From Croceivirga sp. (GTDB taxonomy: Bacteria > Bacteroidota > Bacteroidia > Flavobacteriales > Flavobacteriaceae): DNA of 64,000 nt. The position numbers were made by a program, and so were the translations under genes. The stretch spans positions 186,001 through 250,000 of the forward strand of contig JANQQQ010000039.1 of NCBI GenBank assembly GCA_028284935.1, in the 5' to 3' direction. The notes beneath the pieces are model-generated. The model was not told the DNA's origin, ran no database searches, and was given only the letters and a program-made list of their open reading frames with translations. This document shows, in pieces, positions 1 through 8,310 of this stretch. Each line of letters starts with the position of its first letter. Positions within the stretch are counted from its first letter, which is position 1.

Positions 1-36
1 AGAACAATCACTAAGTAATGGCGATACCCATTCATA

Positions 37-1116
37 TTACAAGGTAAATAATTTATACTCTTGATGGGTCTGTTTTACCACTTTTTCGGTTCTAGCAGGA
101 TGGGTATCGCTGATGAATAATTGCCCAAAGCTATCTTGCTCCACCAATGAAATGAGTTGAGAAACCCTTTTTTCATCCAGTTTATCAAAAATATCATCCA
201 ATAAAAGAATGGGAGTGGTACCAGATTGTTCTTTGATAAAATGAAACTGCGCCAGTTTCAGTGCTATTAAAAACGATTTTTGCTGCCCTTGACTTCCAAA
301 TTTTTTAATGGGGTGACCAGAAATGGCAAAGTCGAGATCATCTTTGTGGATCCCAACACTTGTATATTGCAAAACCCTGTCCCTATCAATTGCGTTGGTC
401 AAAAGATGGAGAAGTGAATGTTCCGCCAGTTTTGAATCGTATCTTAGCTCAATATGTTCCTCTTTATTGGAAATAATCGCGTATTGTTCCAAAAAAATAG
501 GAATAAAGGCTTCCAAAAATAGTCTGCGCTTGTTGTAGATGACGCTGCCTTTTTCGTGCAATTGATCATTGTAAATGGAAAGGGTGTCCGTACTAAAGGT
601 ATTATTGGCTACAAAGTACTTTAAGAGGGCATTTCGCTGTGCCAGAACCTTATTATATTCAATTAGCGTTTGTAGATAACCTTTATCCGATTGGGAAATA
701 ACCCCATCGATAAACTTTCTTCTGGTTTCGCTTCCCTCTACAATTAAATCACGATCTGCCGGTGAAATAATGACCAAGGGCAAAAAACCAATATGCTCAG
801 AAAATCGTTCGTAAACCTTTCCGTTTCTTTTAATAATCTTTTTGGCACCTTTTTTAAAGCTACAAACTATCTTTTCATGCTTGCCTTCTTTTTCAAACTC
901 CCCTTCAATCACAAAAAATTCCGTTCCGTGCTTTACATTTTGTGTCGAAACCGGATTAAAATAACTTTTGCCAAAAGAAAGATGATAAATGGCGTCAAGG
1001 ATATTGGTCTTGCCTACACCATTTTCCCCGACCAAACAATTGATTACAGGACTAAAATCCAGTGTTTTGGACTCAAAACTTTTATAATTAACTAAGGATA
1101 AGTGTTTTAAGTGCAT
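37..1116 (-). CDS. recF: DNA replication/repair protein RecF
   Basis: RecF is a cytoplasmic SMC-like ATPase that helps load RecA at single-strand gaps through the RecFOR pathway. The 359-residue length is normal for the family. The N-terminal Walker [10 protein letters not shown] lies at residues 30-38, and the C-terminal part has an ABC-type Walker B ([11 protein letters not shown]) with a [14 protein letters not shown] signature before it. The start [14 protein letters not shown] matches the usual RecF beginning. It is transcribed away from the TPR gene, with about 125 bases between the two starts. No dnaA or dnaN is adjacent, so this is not the classical origin-linked recF locus. I am sure of the family. 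Confidence 0.96.
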   Translation of the reverse strand: MHLKHLSLVNYKSFESKTLDFSPVINCLVGENGVGKTNILDAIYHLSFGKSYFNPVSTQNVKHGTEFFVIEGEFEKEGKHEKIVCSFKKGAKKIIKRNGKVYERFSEHIGFLPLVIISPADRDLIVEGSETRRKFIDGVISQSDKGYLQTLIEYNKVLAQRNALLKYFVANNTFSTDTLSIYNDQLHEKGSVIYNKRRLFLEAFIPIFLEQYAIISNKEEHIELRYDSKLAEHSLLHLLTNAIDRDRVLQYTSVGIHKDDLDFAISGHPIKKFGSQGQQKSFLIALKLAQFHFIKEQSGTTPILLLDDIFDKLDEKRVSQLISLVEQDSFGQLFISDTHPARTEKVVKQTHQEYKLFTL

Positions 1117-1214
1117 TTAATTCAAACTGCTTAAAGAAGCTCTTCTATACGGAAGTTCATTAAAGGTTTCAAAAATAACGAATAAATTACCTTTCGTTTT
1201 TGGTTGAAATCGAT

Positions 1215-1222
1215 TACTTTTG
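1215..1222 (+). promoter_or_regulatory. Candidate Bacteroidota -7 box (TACTTTTG)
   Basis: The octamer fits the Bacteroidota sigma-A -7 consensus TAnnTTTG and lies about 20 bases before the ATG of the TPR gene. I see no well-spaced TTG -33 element. The same octamer occurs before the MFS gene and before trxB. Confidence 0.4.
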
Positions 1223-1241
1223 CGCGATCAAAATTTGAAGC

Positions 1242-2003
1242 ATGGCCACTTACAAAAAGCGTGGATATAAGCCTAAAAACAAGAAAGAAGAGGCTCAGGC
1301 ACAGGTAGAGAACAGTACAACAGCAGAAGTATTTAGTTCACTGGATGAAAGTGCTTCCAAAACCGAAGCTTGGGTTTCCAAAAACCAAAACTACATTTTG
1401 GGGGGAATAATTGCTGTGGCTGTTGGAGTTTTGGGTTATTTGGCATACAATCAATTCATTATCAAACCAAAGGATGCAAACGCGGCCAATGAATTTTCCT
1501 ACCCTATGCAACATTTTAATGAAGCATTGACCAATGAGGTTCAAAAGGATTCATTGTTGGTACTTGCCCTGAACGGTTCTGAAGGAAAGTTTGGTTTTTT
1601 GGACATCATTGACGAGTATAGCGGAACGCCTACCTCAAACTTGGCAAAATATTCCGCAGGAATGGCCTATTTGAACCTTCAACAATATCAAGAAGCCATT
1701 TCATATTTAGAGGATTTTTCGTCTGATGATGAAGTATACAAACCTTTGGCCCTTGGAGGAATTGGCGATGCCTTTTCGCAATTGGAGCAAGCTGAAGATG
1801 CGTTGGACTATTACGAAAAAGCGATAGCTGCTGCTGGGGAAAATGAATTTTCCGCCCCCAAATTCTTATATAAAGCGGGTGTGGCCGCACTTGGACTGGG
1901 TTACAAGGAGAAGGCGTTGGAATATTTTGAGCGAATCAAGGAAGAGTTTCCAAATTCAAATGAGGGAAATAATATTGATGCTGTGATTGGATCTTCCCAA
2001 TAA
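1242..2003 (+). CDS. Tetratricopeptide repeat membrane protein
   Basis: A 253-residue protein with a charged N-terminal tail rich in K, E and Q, one transmembrane helix at about residues 52-72 (ILGGIIAVAVGVLGYLAY), and a C-terminal domain with TPR-like helical pairs (for example LNLQQYQEAISYLEDF and AEDALDYYEKAIAAAG). The likely topology is a cytoplasmic tail and a periplasmic TPR domain, by analogy with YfgM-like proteins. It starts the plus-strand run that leads into ribH, 8 bases downstream, as is common in flavobacteria. The partner proteins cannot be told from sequence. Role: probable scaffold or chaperone-like envelope protein (inference). Confidence 0.85.
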   Translation: MATYKKRGYKPKNKKEEAQAQVENSTTAEVFSSLDESASKTEAWVSKNQNYILGGIIAVAVGVLGYLAYNQFIIKPKDANAANEFSYPMQHFNEALTNEVQKDSLLVLALNGSEGKFGFLDIIDEYSGTPTSNLAKYSAGMAYLNLQQYQEAISYLEDFSSDDEVYKPLALGGIGDAFSQLEQAEDALDYYEKAIAAAGENEFSAPKFLYKAGVAALGLGYKEKALEYFERIKEEFPNSNEGNNIDAVIGSSQ

Positions 2004-2011
2004 TTCAAGGA

Positions 2012-2500
2012 ATGGCCACTGAGAACAAGAATCTTTCCCATTACGATAAAAGCCAAATTCCCAATGGCGAAAACCTAAAAATAGGTTTGGTCGTTTCTGA
2101 GTGGAACCAGGAAATTACGGAAAACCTTTATACCGGAGCTTTAAATGCCTTGTTGGATTGTGGAGTAGGAAAGGAGAATATATTTCGTTGGAACGTGCCC
2201 GGCAGTTTTGAACTTCCCTTTGGGTGCAAAAAGATGATTACCTCAGAACCCGTTGATGCCATTGTGGCCATTGGAAGTGTGATAAGGGGAGAAACCAGCC
2301 ATTTTGATTATGTCTGTAGCGCCACGGCCCGGGGTATCATGGAATTAAACGTACAAACCAATGTTCCTGTTGTTTTTTGTGTGCTTACGGATGATACCAT
2401 TCAACAATCCCGTGACCGAAGCGGCGGAAAACATGGCAATAAGGGAACTGAAGCCGCTATCGCCGCAATCAAGATGGCCAGTTTGGGCAAACAACTTTAA
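2012..2500 (+). CDS. ribH: 6,7-dimethyl-8-ribityllumazine synthase
   Basis: Lumazine synthase condenses 5-amino-6-ribitylamino-uracil with 3,4-dihydroxy-2-butanone 4-phosphate in the penultimate step of riboflavin synthesis. At 162 residues it has the usual size of a shell-forming subunit. Family motifs are present: VPGSFELPFGCKKM, AIGSVIRGETSHFDYV (with the active-site His), and the phosphate-binding stretch QSRDRSGGKHGNKG. It follows the TPR gene by 8 bases and was probably co-transcribed with it. I see no FMN riboswitch upstream, and no other rib gene is in the window. Confidence 0.97.
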   Translation: MATENKNLSHYDKSQIPNGENLKIGLVVSEWNQEITENLYTGALNALLDCGVGKENIFRWNVPGSFELPFGCKKMITSEPVDAIVAIGSVIRGETSHFDYVCSATARGIMELNVQTNVPVVFCVLTDDTIQQSRDRSGGKHGNKGTEAAIAAIKMASLGKQL

Positions 2501-2599
2501 AAATTCACCCAGCCTTATAGCTGTTAACATTTTTTGTGACCCACCGTTTAAGGCTTGAAGGGTTTTTAAGTACCTTTGAGCGTATGGTAAAAGGGGTAT

Positions 2600-2884
2600 A
2601 TGCGTAATTTTTTAAAGCTTCGAAAAAATCGCGAATTTGATTATAAGCCCCGTTATTACAAGGGCCAGGGAAACCCCTATAAAATTGAGCATAAACTTGA
2701 CAAATTCAGAACTACCGCGCATCATCAAAGAGGGTTAAAAAGCAAATTCTCAAATGCTTTTGATGATTTAAAGAACGAGGGAGACCGACATATGAGAATT
2801 CGTTTTTTTGTGGCTTTGGCAGTGCTAATTTTGATATTCCTCTATATCATTGATTTTGATTTGTCCATATTCTTCAATTCTTAA
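2600..2884 (+). CDS. Small single-pass membrane protein (often labelled 'riboflavin synthase subunit beta')
   Basis: A 94-residue protein: a basic N-terminal half (KLRKNREFDYKPRYYKGQGN) followed by one predicted transmembrane helix at about residues 70-88 and a short tail. Flavobacterial homologues are often named riboflavin synthase subunit beta because they follow ribH. Nothing in the sequence resembles lumazine or riboflavin synthase, so that name looks like a carried-over error. Its TAA stop shares a base with the mutL ATG (TAATG), so the two are probably translationally coupled. Function unknown. Confidence 0.8.
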   Translation: MRNFLKLRKNREFDYKPRYYKGQGNPYKIEHKLDKFRTTAHHQRGLKSKFSNAFDDLKNEGDRHMRIRFFVALAVLILIFLYIIDFDLSIFFNS

Positions 2885-4716
2885 TGGCAGACCTCATTAA
2901 ACTGTTGCCCGACCACGTGGCTAACCAAATTGCGGCAGGGGAAGTGGTTCAGCGGCCATCATCAGTGGTCAAGGAACTACTGGAAAACTCCATTGATGCC
3001 GAAGCAGAACATATCAAACTGATAGTCAAAGACGGGGGCAAAACCTTGATTCAGGTAGTTGACGATGGTATGGGCATGAGTACCACGGATGCCCGACTTT
3101 CTTTTGAGAGGCATGCCACATCAAAAATTTCCACGGCAGACGACCTTTTTAAGCTTCAAACCAAAGGGTTTAGGGGAGAGGCCCTTGCCTCCATTGCGGC
3201 GATTGCCCATGTGGAACTTCACAGCAGAACATCAATGAATGATGTTGGGACATATCTTAAAATTGAGGGAAGTGAGGTGGTGACCCAAGAGGTTACCGCA
3301 ACCGCTAGAGGTACCTCCATAGCAGTGAAACACTTGTTTTTTAATATTCCTGCAAGACGAAATTTTTTAAAGTCAGATCAAGTGGAGTTCCGTCATATCA
3401 TCGATGAGTTTCAAAGGGTAGCGTTGGCACATCCCAAGGTAGCGTTTCAGATGTTCAACAACGGCTCGGAATATTTCAATCTGCCCCGGGAAAATTTCAG
3501 GCAACGTATCGTACACGTTTTTGGTAAGAAGACCAATGAAAAGTTGGTGCCTGTTGAAGAGGAGACAGAGGTGGTAAGAATATCAGGATTCATCTGTAAA
3601 CCAGAGTTTGCCCGGAAGAGTAGGGGAGAGCAGTTCTTTTTCGCCAATGGAAGGTTCATCAAAAGCCCTTATTTACACCATGCCGTGGTTTCCGCTTTTG
3701 AAGGATTATTAAAGACGGATAACCTTCCGGGTTACTTCTTACGATTGGAGGTAGCACCTAAATCCATTGATATCAACATACATCCAACTAAGACCGAGGT
3801 GAAATTTGAAGATGAACACACCCTTTATGCTACTTTGAGAGCAGCGATAAAGCACAGTTTGGGACAGTTCCATGTGGCTCCAGTTTTGGATTTTGAACGG
3901 GATGGCAATTTGGACATGCCCTATAATTTCAAGGACCGTAACGCCCAGATGCCAACGATAACCGTTGATGCCAATTTCAACCCTTTTTTCAAAGGGAGCG
4001 GTTCGCCAACATCAAAAGGCCGTATTGGGAAAAAAAGTACAGAGGGCTGGCAAGATTTATACGACTTTGATAAGGTAGATGGTGGTTTCAGTAAATTACA
4101 GGTAGAGTCGGAGGTGGTCAATGCCGAAATTTTTGAGTCTGCTGATGAAACGATTGAAAGTAAGCAAATTACTTTCCAGCTTCAGCGAAAATATATTGTC
4201 AGTACGGTAAAATCCGGACTTTTGGTCATTGATCAAAACAGGGCGCACCAACGTATCCTATTTGAGCGTTTTTTACGGGAAATAACATTGGAAAAAGGGG
4301 TAACCCAACAACTGCTCTTCCCTGTGGAACTTCAATTTGGGAAAAAGGAGCTAAAGATTTTAGAGGATTTGACCCATGATCTGAACCAACTGGGTTTTGA
4401 TATGGACTTCACTGCAGAAGGACCATTGCGTATTGTGGGAATACCTGCCAATATGCCAGAGACATCGATTAAAGAGGTCATTGATGCCATTTTGGTATCA
4501 AGTTTGGAACATACGTATGATGGATTTTCGAGGGCGGAATGGATTTCGAAAACGATGTGTACTTCCTTAGCCATAAAAAATGGACAGGGATTGAACCAAG
4601 ATGAACAATATATCTTGATTAACGATTTATTTGCGTGTAAAGAACCCAAGCTAAGCCCATTTCAAAGGAAAATTTATGTTATTATTGGGGCTAACGAAAT
4701 TGAAAATAAGTTTTAA
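2884..4716 (+). CDS. mutL: DNA mismatch repair protein MutL
   Basis: MutL links MutS mismatch recognition to strand excision. The N-terminal GHKL ATPase is complete: LLPDHVANQIAAGEVVQRPS, the DDGMGM motif, RHATSKI and GFRGEALASIA. A variable linker follows (about residues 335-420), then the C-terminal dimerisation domain. The position of the endonuclease motif DQHAxxExxxxE reads DQNRAHQRILFE from D450, so the His and the first Glu are replaced. The C-terminal metal-binding motif is also not obvious (ACKEPKLSPFQRK). It may therefore lack nicking activity. Length 610 aa is normal. The start overlaps the upstream stop codon. Confidence 0.95.
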   Translation: MADLIKLLPDHVANQIAAGEVVQRPSSVVKELLENSIDAEAEHIKLIVKDGGKTLIQVVDDGMGMSTTDARLSFERHATSKISTADDLFKLQTKGFRGEALASIAAIAHVELHSRTSMNDVGTYLKIEGSEVVTQEVTATARGTSIAVKHLFFNIPARRNFLKSDQVEFRHIIDEFQRVALAHPKVAFQMFNNGSEYFNLPRENFRQRIVHVFGKKTNEKLVPVEEETEVVRISGFICKPEFARKSRGEQFFFANGRFIKSPYLHHAVVSAFEGLLKTDNLPGYFLRLEVAPKSIDINIHPTKTEVKFEDEHTLYATLRAAIKHSLGQFHVAPVLDFERDGNLDMPYNFKDRNAQMPTITVDANFNPFFKGSGSPTSKGRIGKKSTEGWQDLYDFDKVDGGFSKLQVESEVVNAEIFESADETIESKQITFQLQRKYIVSTVKSGLLVIDQNRAHQRILFERFLREITLEKGVTQQLLFPVELQFGKKELKILEDLTHDLNQLGFDMDFTAEGPLRIVGIPANMPETSIKEVIDAILVSSLEHTYDGFSRAEWISKTMCTSLAIKNGQGLNQDEQYILINDLFACKEPKLSPFQRKIYVIIGANEIENKF

Positions 4717-4719
4717 GGA

Positions 4720-5460
4720 ATGGGAAGAATGACCGAAGCTATAAAGCATTTATTAATCATTAACGTGATTTTATTTGTCGCAACCCTTACTAGTTTCGGT
4801 GAGACGATCTATAGATACTTAGCCCTTTGGTTTCCTGAACATCCATATTTTGAATGGTGGCAAATAGTAAGTCATATGTTCATGCATGGTGGGGTTATGC
4901 ATATCGCCTTTAATATGTATGCCCTCTGGGCCTTTGGATCCCCCCTGGAGCGCATGTGGGGCCGAAATAAATTTTTGTTCTTTTATTTTTCTGCGGGTTT
5001 TGGTGCAGCCCTTCTACACATTGGATACAATTATTTTTTATTTAATAATACTGTTGAGGTCATAGTGGATTCCGGAATTGGAAAAGCAGATTTAATAAAT
5101 CTGTTGAATGAGGGAACAGCAAACCTAAATGTTATTTCGGATGTTTTGGGGGCTAACTTATTTGAAGATTTTAGAAGTTCCTATTTAGGTACGGCGGTTG
5201 GAGCATCCGGAGCGGTGTATGGTATTTTGGTAGCGTTTGCCTTTATGTTCCCGAATGCCGAATTAATGTTGATATTTCTTCCTATTCCCATTAAGGCTAA
5301 GTACTTCGTTCCTGTTTTAATTTTAGGTGATTTATTTTTTGGCTTTAGCAACGTAAATACTGGCATCGCCCATTTTGCACATATCGGTGGGGCGTTGATT
5401 GGTTTTATTATGATGTGGTATTGGAAAAAAAATCAGTTTAATCAAAATCGCTGGAATTAG
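4720..5460 (+). CDS. Rhomboid family intramembrane serine protease (first of a tandem pair)
   Basis: Rhomboids cut transmembrane helices within the membrane using a Ser-His dyad. This 246-residue protein has about six hydrophobic segments. The GASGAVYG motif has the nucleophile at S163, and the second catalytic residue is H221 in AHFAHIGGALIG. The oxyanion/loop-1 signature HMFMHGGVMHIAFNMYALWAFG is present, with its conserved His and Asn. A loop of roughly 50 residues (about 104-150) separates helices 3 and 4. It starts 3 bases after mutL stops and is followed 2 bases later by a second rhomboid. Substrates are unknown. Confidence 0.93.
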   Translation: MGRMTEAIKHLLIINVILFVATLTSFGETIYRYLALWFPEHPYFEWWQIVSHMFMHGGVMHIAFNMYALWAFGSPLERMWGRNKFLFFYFSAGFGAALLHIGYNYFLFNNTVEVIVDSGIGKADLINLLNEGTANLNVISDVLGANLFEDFRSSYLGTAVGASGAVYGILVAFAFMFPNAELMLIFLPIPIKAKYFVPVLILGDLFFGFSNVNTGIAHFAHIGGALIGFIMMWYWKKNQFNQNRWN

Positions 5461-5462
5461 TT

Positions 5463-6344
5463 ATGGCCAATGGAGGGTTACAATATTATCTTGCACGATT
5501 GAACATTGCTGAAAAATTGATTGCCATTAACTTGGCCATCTTTATCATAACAGGCTTGACCAGTGCTCTATTGGGGTTTTCGACGGATTCCATTTTGTAC
5601 TGGTTTGAGCTGCCTAAGGATTTTTTCGCTTTCTTGACCAAACCGTGGTCCTTGGTGACCTATTCCTTTTTTCATGCCGGAATCGGGCACATTTTTTGGA
5701 ATATGCTTGTTCTCTATTTTACAGGGCGTATTTTTTTAAATCTGTTTGATAATCAACGTTTTTTAAACGTATACTTTCTTGGGGTCATTTTAGGGGGGCT
5801 ATTATTTTTAGCGAGTTACAATATATTCCCTACCCTTTTAAATACCAATACTTCATTGATTGGGGCATCAGCTGGGGTCACTGCGGTTCTAATATTCATT
5901 TGTACATACATTCCAAATCAAGAAGTTCGCTTGTTTGGCCTCATCAATCTAAAGTTATGGTATCTGGGAGCCTTTTGGGTTCTCATGGATTTGATACAAA
6001 TTGCGAGTGGGGAAAATATCGGCGGCAGATTGGCTCATTTGGGGGGTGCGTTTCTTGGGTATTTCTATGCAAGGCAACTGTTGAATGGAAGGGATATAGG
6101 GCAAGGATTTTCCGTGTTGTTGAGCGCAATAGGTAATCTATTTAAGTCGGGTAAAAGAAAAGCTCCCCTAAAAACGGTACATCGAAGGGACAGGGCCAAA
6201 GGCGCAAAAAGTGGCGTTGATTACAACAAGGAAACCCGTCAAAGGAAAATAGATGCCATCTTGGATAAAATTAGTAAATCAGGTTATGAAAGCTTGTCCA
6301 AGGCGGAAAAGGACTTTTTGTTTAAGGCCGGGAAAGAAGATTAA
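5463..6344 (+). CDS. Rhomboid family intramembrane serine protease with C-terminal cytosolic domain (second of pair)
   Basis: A 293-residue rhomboid with the nucleophile S136 in GASAG, H192 in RLAHLGG, and the HAGIGHIFWNMLVLYF signature. About six membrane helices end near residue 210. A basic linker (KSGKRKAPLKTVHRRDRAKG) then leads to a small C-terminal helical module (residues about 258-293, with SGYESLSKAEKDFLFKA) that is typical of Bacteroidota rhomboids (DUF6576-like). It is only distantly similar to its upstream neighbour, so the pair looks like ancient paralogues and not a recent duplication. Confidence 0.92.
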   Translation: MANGGLQYYLARLNIAEKLIAINLAIFIITGLTSALLGFSTDSILYWFELPKDFFAFLTKPWSLVTYSFFHAGIGHIFWNMLVLYFTGRIFLNLFDNQRFLNVYFLGVILGGLLFLASYNIFPTLLNTNTSLIGASAGVTAVLIFICTYIPNQEVRLFGLINLKLWYLGAFWVLMDLIQIASGENIGGRLAHLGGAFLGYFYARQLLNGRDIGQGFSVLLSAIGNLFKSGKRKAPLKTVHRRDRAKGAKSGVDYNKETRQRKIDAILDKISKSGYESLSKAEKDFLFKAGKED

Positions 6345-6346
6345 GT

Positions 6347-7393
6347 TTGGGGAAACAAGCTGTTGTTAAATCGATTTTTTGGAGAACAAATGTGTTTCTG
6401 ACAATCCTACTCGGCATAGGGTGGCTCGCGTATTACTTACCTGCCAAGGGCATAATCATACTTTCTATCTTTAGTCTAGTTGTACCCATACTATTGGTCT
6501 TACACTTTCTATTTTTATTGTTGTGGACTGCTAAAAAGGGAAAAAAGGCCTTTCTCTCCCTTTTATGCCTAATCATAAGTTATTCAATTTTTGGAACCTT
6601 TTATCGTTTTTCACCTTCCGATATGGATGGAGGAAGTAACGAATTTTCAATTATGTCCTTTAATGTACGCAGCCTTAACATGCATGGCCAAATACCTGTT
6701 GCTAAAGTAGATAGTTTAATCATTGGATTTATTTTAAAGGAAACACCTGACATTTTGGTTGTGCAAGAGGCGAACCGTGTCATGAGCATAAAAACTCCAC
6801 TTGATGAAATGTATCCCTTTAGGTTTGTGGATTATGAATATGGCGTTCCCAAGATCGGTGTCGCCAATGCAATCTATTCAAAATATCCCATAGCACAGCT
6901 GCAGCTAATTGATTTTCCTGGGAGTGACAATGGGGCACTATTTGCTGATATTGCTTTAAAGAGCGACACGATAAGGATATATAATGCCCATTTACAATCT
7001 TTCAATGTTGTTCCAGATGTAGAGCATTTACAAAATGAGCCATCAGGAAAGCTGTTTAAAAGAATAATAAGGGTGCTGGAAAGACAGGAGGAACAAGCAC
7101 TTACGATTAAACAACACATTTATAGTTCACCGTATCCAGTGCTATTGGCCGGAGATTTCAACAATACCCAATTTTCAAAGGTATATAGGATTTTAAAAGA
7201 AGATTTTAGTGATTCTTTTCTTGAAACCGGTGTTTCATTTGGTAAAACCTTTAAAATGTTTGGCCTGCCTATGCGTATAGATTACATCCTCGCCAATAAA
7301 AACTTTGATATCATGTCCCATACCAATTACAACATTCAACTATCGGATCATGAGCCCATTATGGCCAGATTGAAGTTAAAATCCGATAAATAG
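6347..7393 (+). CDS. Membrane-anchored endonuclease/exonuclease/phosphatase (EEP) family protein
   Basis: A 348-residue hydrolase with three N-terminal hydrophobic helices (about residues 10-85) and an EEP (DNase I-like) fold. Metal and catalytic motifs are visible: MSFNVRSLN, VVQEAN (metal-binding Glu), AGDFNN, RIDYILAN and SDHEPIMARL (catalytic His). The start is TTG at 6347, 2 bases after the rhomboid stop. The first in-frame ATG would remove the membrane helices, which supports the TTG. The substrate cannot be predicted: EEP proteins include nucleases, phospholipases and phosphatases. It converges with the DUF6122 gene, and the two coding ends overlap by 18 bases. Confidence 0.88.
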   Translation: MGKQAVVKSIFWRTNVFLTILLGIGWLAYYLPAKGIIILSIFSLVVPILLVLHFLFLLLWTAKKGKKAFLSLLCLIISYSIFGTFYRFSPSDMDGGSNEFSIMSFNVRSLNMHGQIPVAKVDSLIIGFILKETPDILVVQEANRVMSIKTPLDEMYPFRFVDYEYGVPKIGVANAIYSKYPIAQLQLIDFPGSDNGALFADIALKSDTIRIYNAHLQSFNVVPDVEHLQNEPSGKLFKRIIRVLERQEEQALTIKQHIYSSPYPVLLAGDFNNTQFSKVYRILKEDFSDSFLETGVSFGKTFKMFGLPMRIDYILANKNFDIMSHTNYNIQLSDHEPIMARLKLKSDK

Positions 7394-7690
7394 ACAGTCC
7401 ACGGTATCAGCAAAAATGTGTATAACGAGTGCCAAACCCAGTAACCGTGTCTTTTTCCAAAATGCCAATCCAAAATAGACTGGAATTAAGACATATGAGT
7501 GCAACGGATGGAAGCCAATACTACATCTATTAGGGTCAAAAATAGGATTGGCAAAAATATGGTCAATATCCAGTAACATTCCAGCTAAAAGAGTGAGCAT
7601 CACCTTAAACCTTTTATCCCCATAAAAGAACAATGCTACTCCAATTGGAACCAAAAAATGGATGCCATAATGTAAGAAATGCCTAAGCAT
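7376..7690 (-). CDS. DUF6122 family membrane protein
   Basis: A 104-residue integral membrane protein with three or four hydrophobic helices. His and Asp residues fall in and near the membrane segments (MLRHFLHYGIHFLVP, LLDIDHIFANP, FHPLHSY, HIFADTVDCL). This His/Asp pattern resembles small membrane metal-dependent hydrolases of the YdjM type, but that is only a resemblance. It is the last gene of the minus-strand parA-lepB operon and overlaps the wbqC-like gene by 8 bases, suggesting coupling. Function unknown. Confidence 0.8.
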   Translation of the reverse strand: MLRHFLHYGIHFLVPIGVALFFYGDKRFKVMLTLLAGMLLDIDHIFANPIFDPNRCSIGFHPLHSYVLIPVYFGLAFWKKTRLLGLALVIHIFADTVDCLFIGF

Positions 7691-8309
7691 AGGATAACGA
7701 TTGGTTCTTTAAATATGCTATGGCATGTGGTCCCTCATTAAAAAGTATATCCAAGGTGCTGGTGTTGGAAATAAAGCCATGTCGGTCCCCAAACACCTGA
7801 TTGTACCGTTCGAAAGTAAATGGGGCTGTTTTTTTTGCGTTGACCAAATGCCTATGGTCTTCTCCTTTCTGAAATTCCTTTTCATATATGGAATTACGTT
7901 CCGAACGAAATTTGATTTGTAAAGCACCAATTAAAAAATCAAGACTTTTCCAATTAAAATCGAGTAGGAATTTAAATTGTTTTTCAAATAGAGGGGCCAA
8001 ATCATCTTCATAGAACTCAAAAAATGGGGAAGTCCTATAGGCGGTCTGTAAAGTCCGCCAATGTTGTAGCTGCCAACGATAGCCGTTTTCAATCTGGACG
8101 TCCCTATACTTTTGACGGCCATTTTCCCCACCAATGTGCGTAATGGGAACACTCAATTTATGGAGCCCTTGATCGGTACAAATGTGGTACCGATTGCGAT
8201 AGGTCTGTTTTTGAAAATTATCATGAACCTCCCAAATAACATCTTGCTGCACCAAAACCGACATTGTAGCAATGTTGGAAAAGGAAGTTGGATGAATGAG
8301 GGATTTCAA
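7683..8309 (-). CDS. WbqC family protein
   Basis: WbqC-like proteins occur in glycan-synthesis contexts and may be aminotransferase- or ligase-like, but no reaction is firmly assigned. I chose the TTG start at 8309 (MKSLIHPTSFSNIATM...), which begins 1 base after the lepB stop and matches the N-terminus common in the family. A longer reading frame up to 8381 exists but would overlap lepB. Protein about 208 aa. Conserved features seen: HPTSFSNIATMSVLVQQD, NFQKQTYRNRYHI, and the C-terminal GFISNTSTLDILFNEGPHA. No signal peptide, so it is cytoplasmic. Confidence 0.88.
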   Translation of the reverse strand: MKSLIHPTSFSNIATMSVLVQQDVIWEVHDNFQKQTYRNRYHICTDQGLHKLSVPITHIGGENGRQKYRDVQIENGYRWQLQHWRTLQTAYRTSPFFEFYEDDLAPLFEKQFKFLLDFNWKSLDFLIGALQIKFRSERNSIYEKEFQKGEDHRHLVNAKKTAPFTFERYNQVFGDRHGFISNTSTLDILFNEGPHAIAYLKNQSLSYA

Positions 8310-8310
8310 G

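Noticed and set aside
2501-2599. FMN riboswitch or rib operon around ribH
   Set aside because: No RFN-like conserved stems and no other rib genes nearby.
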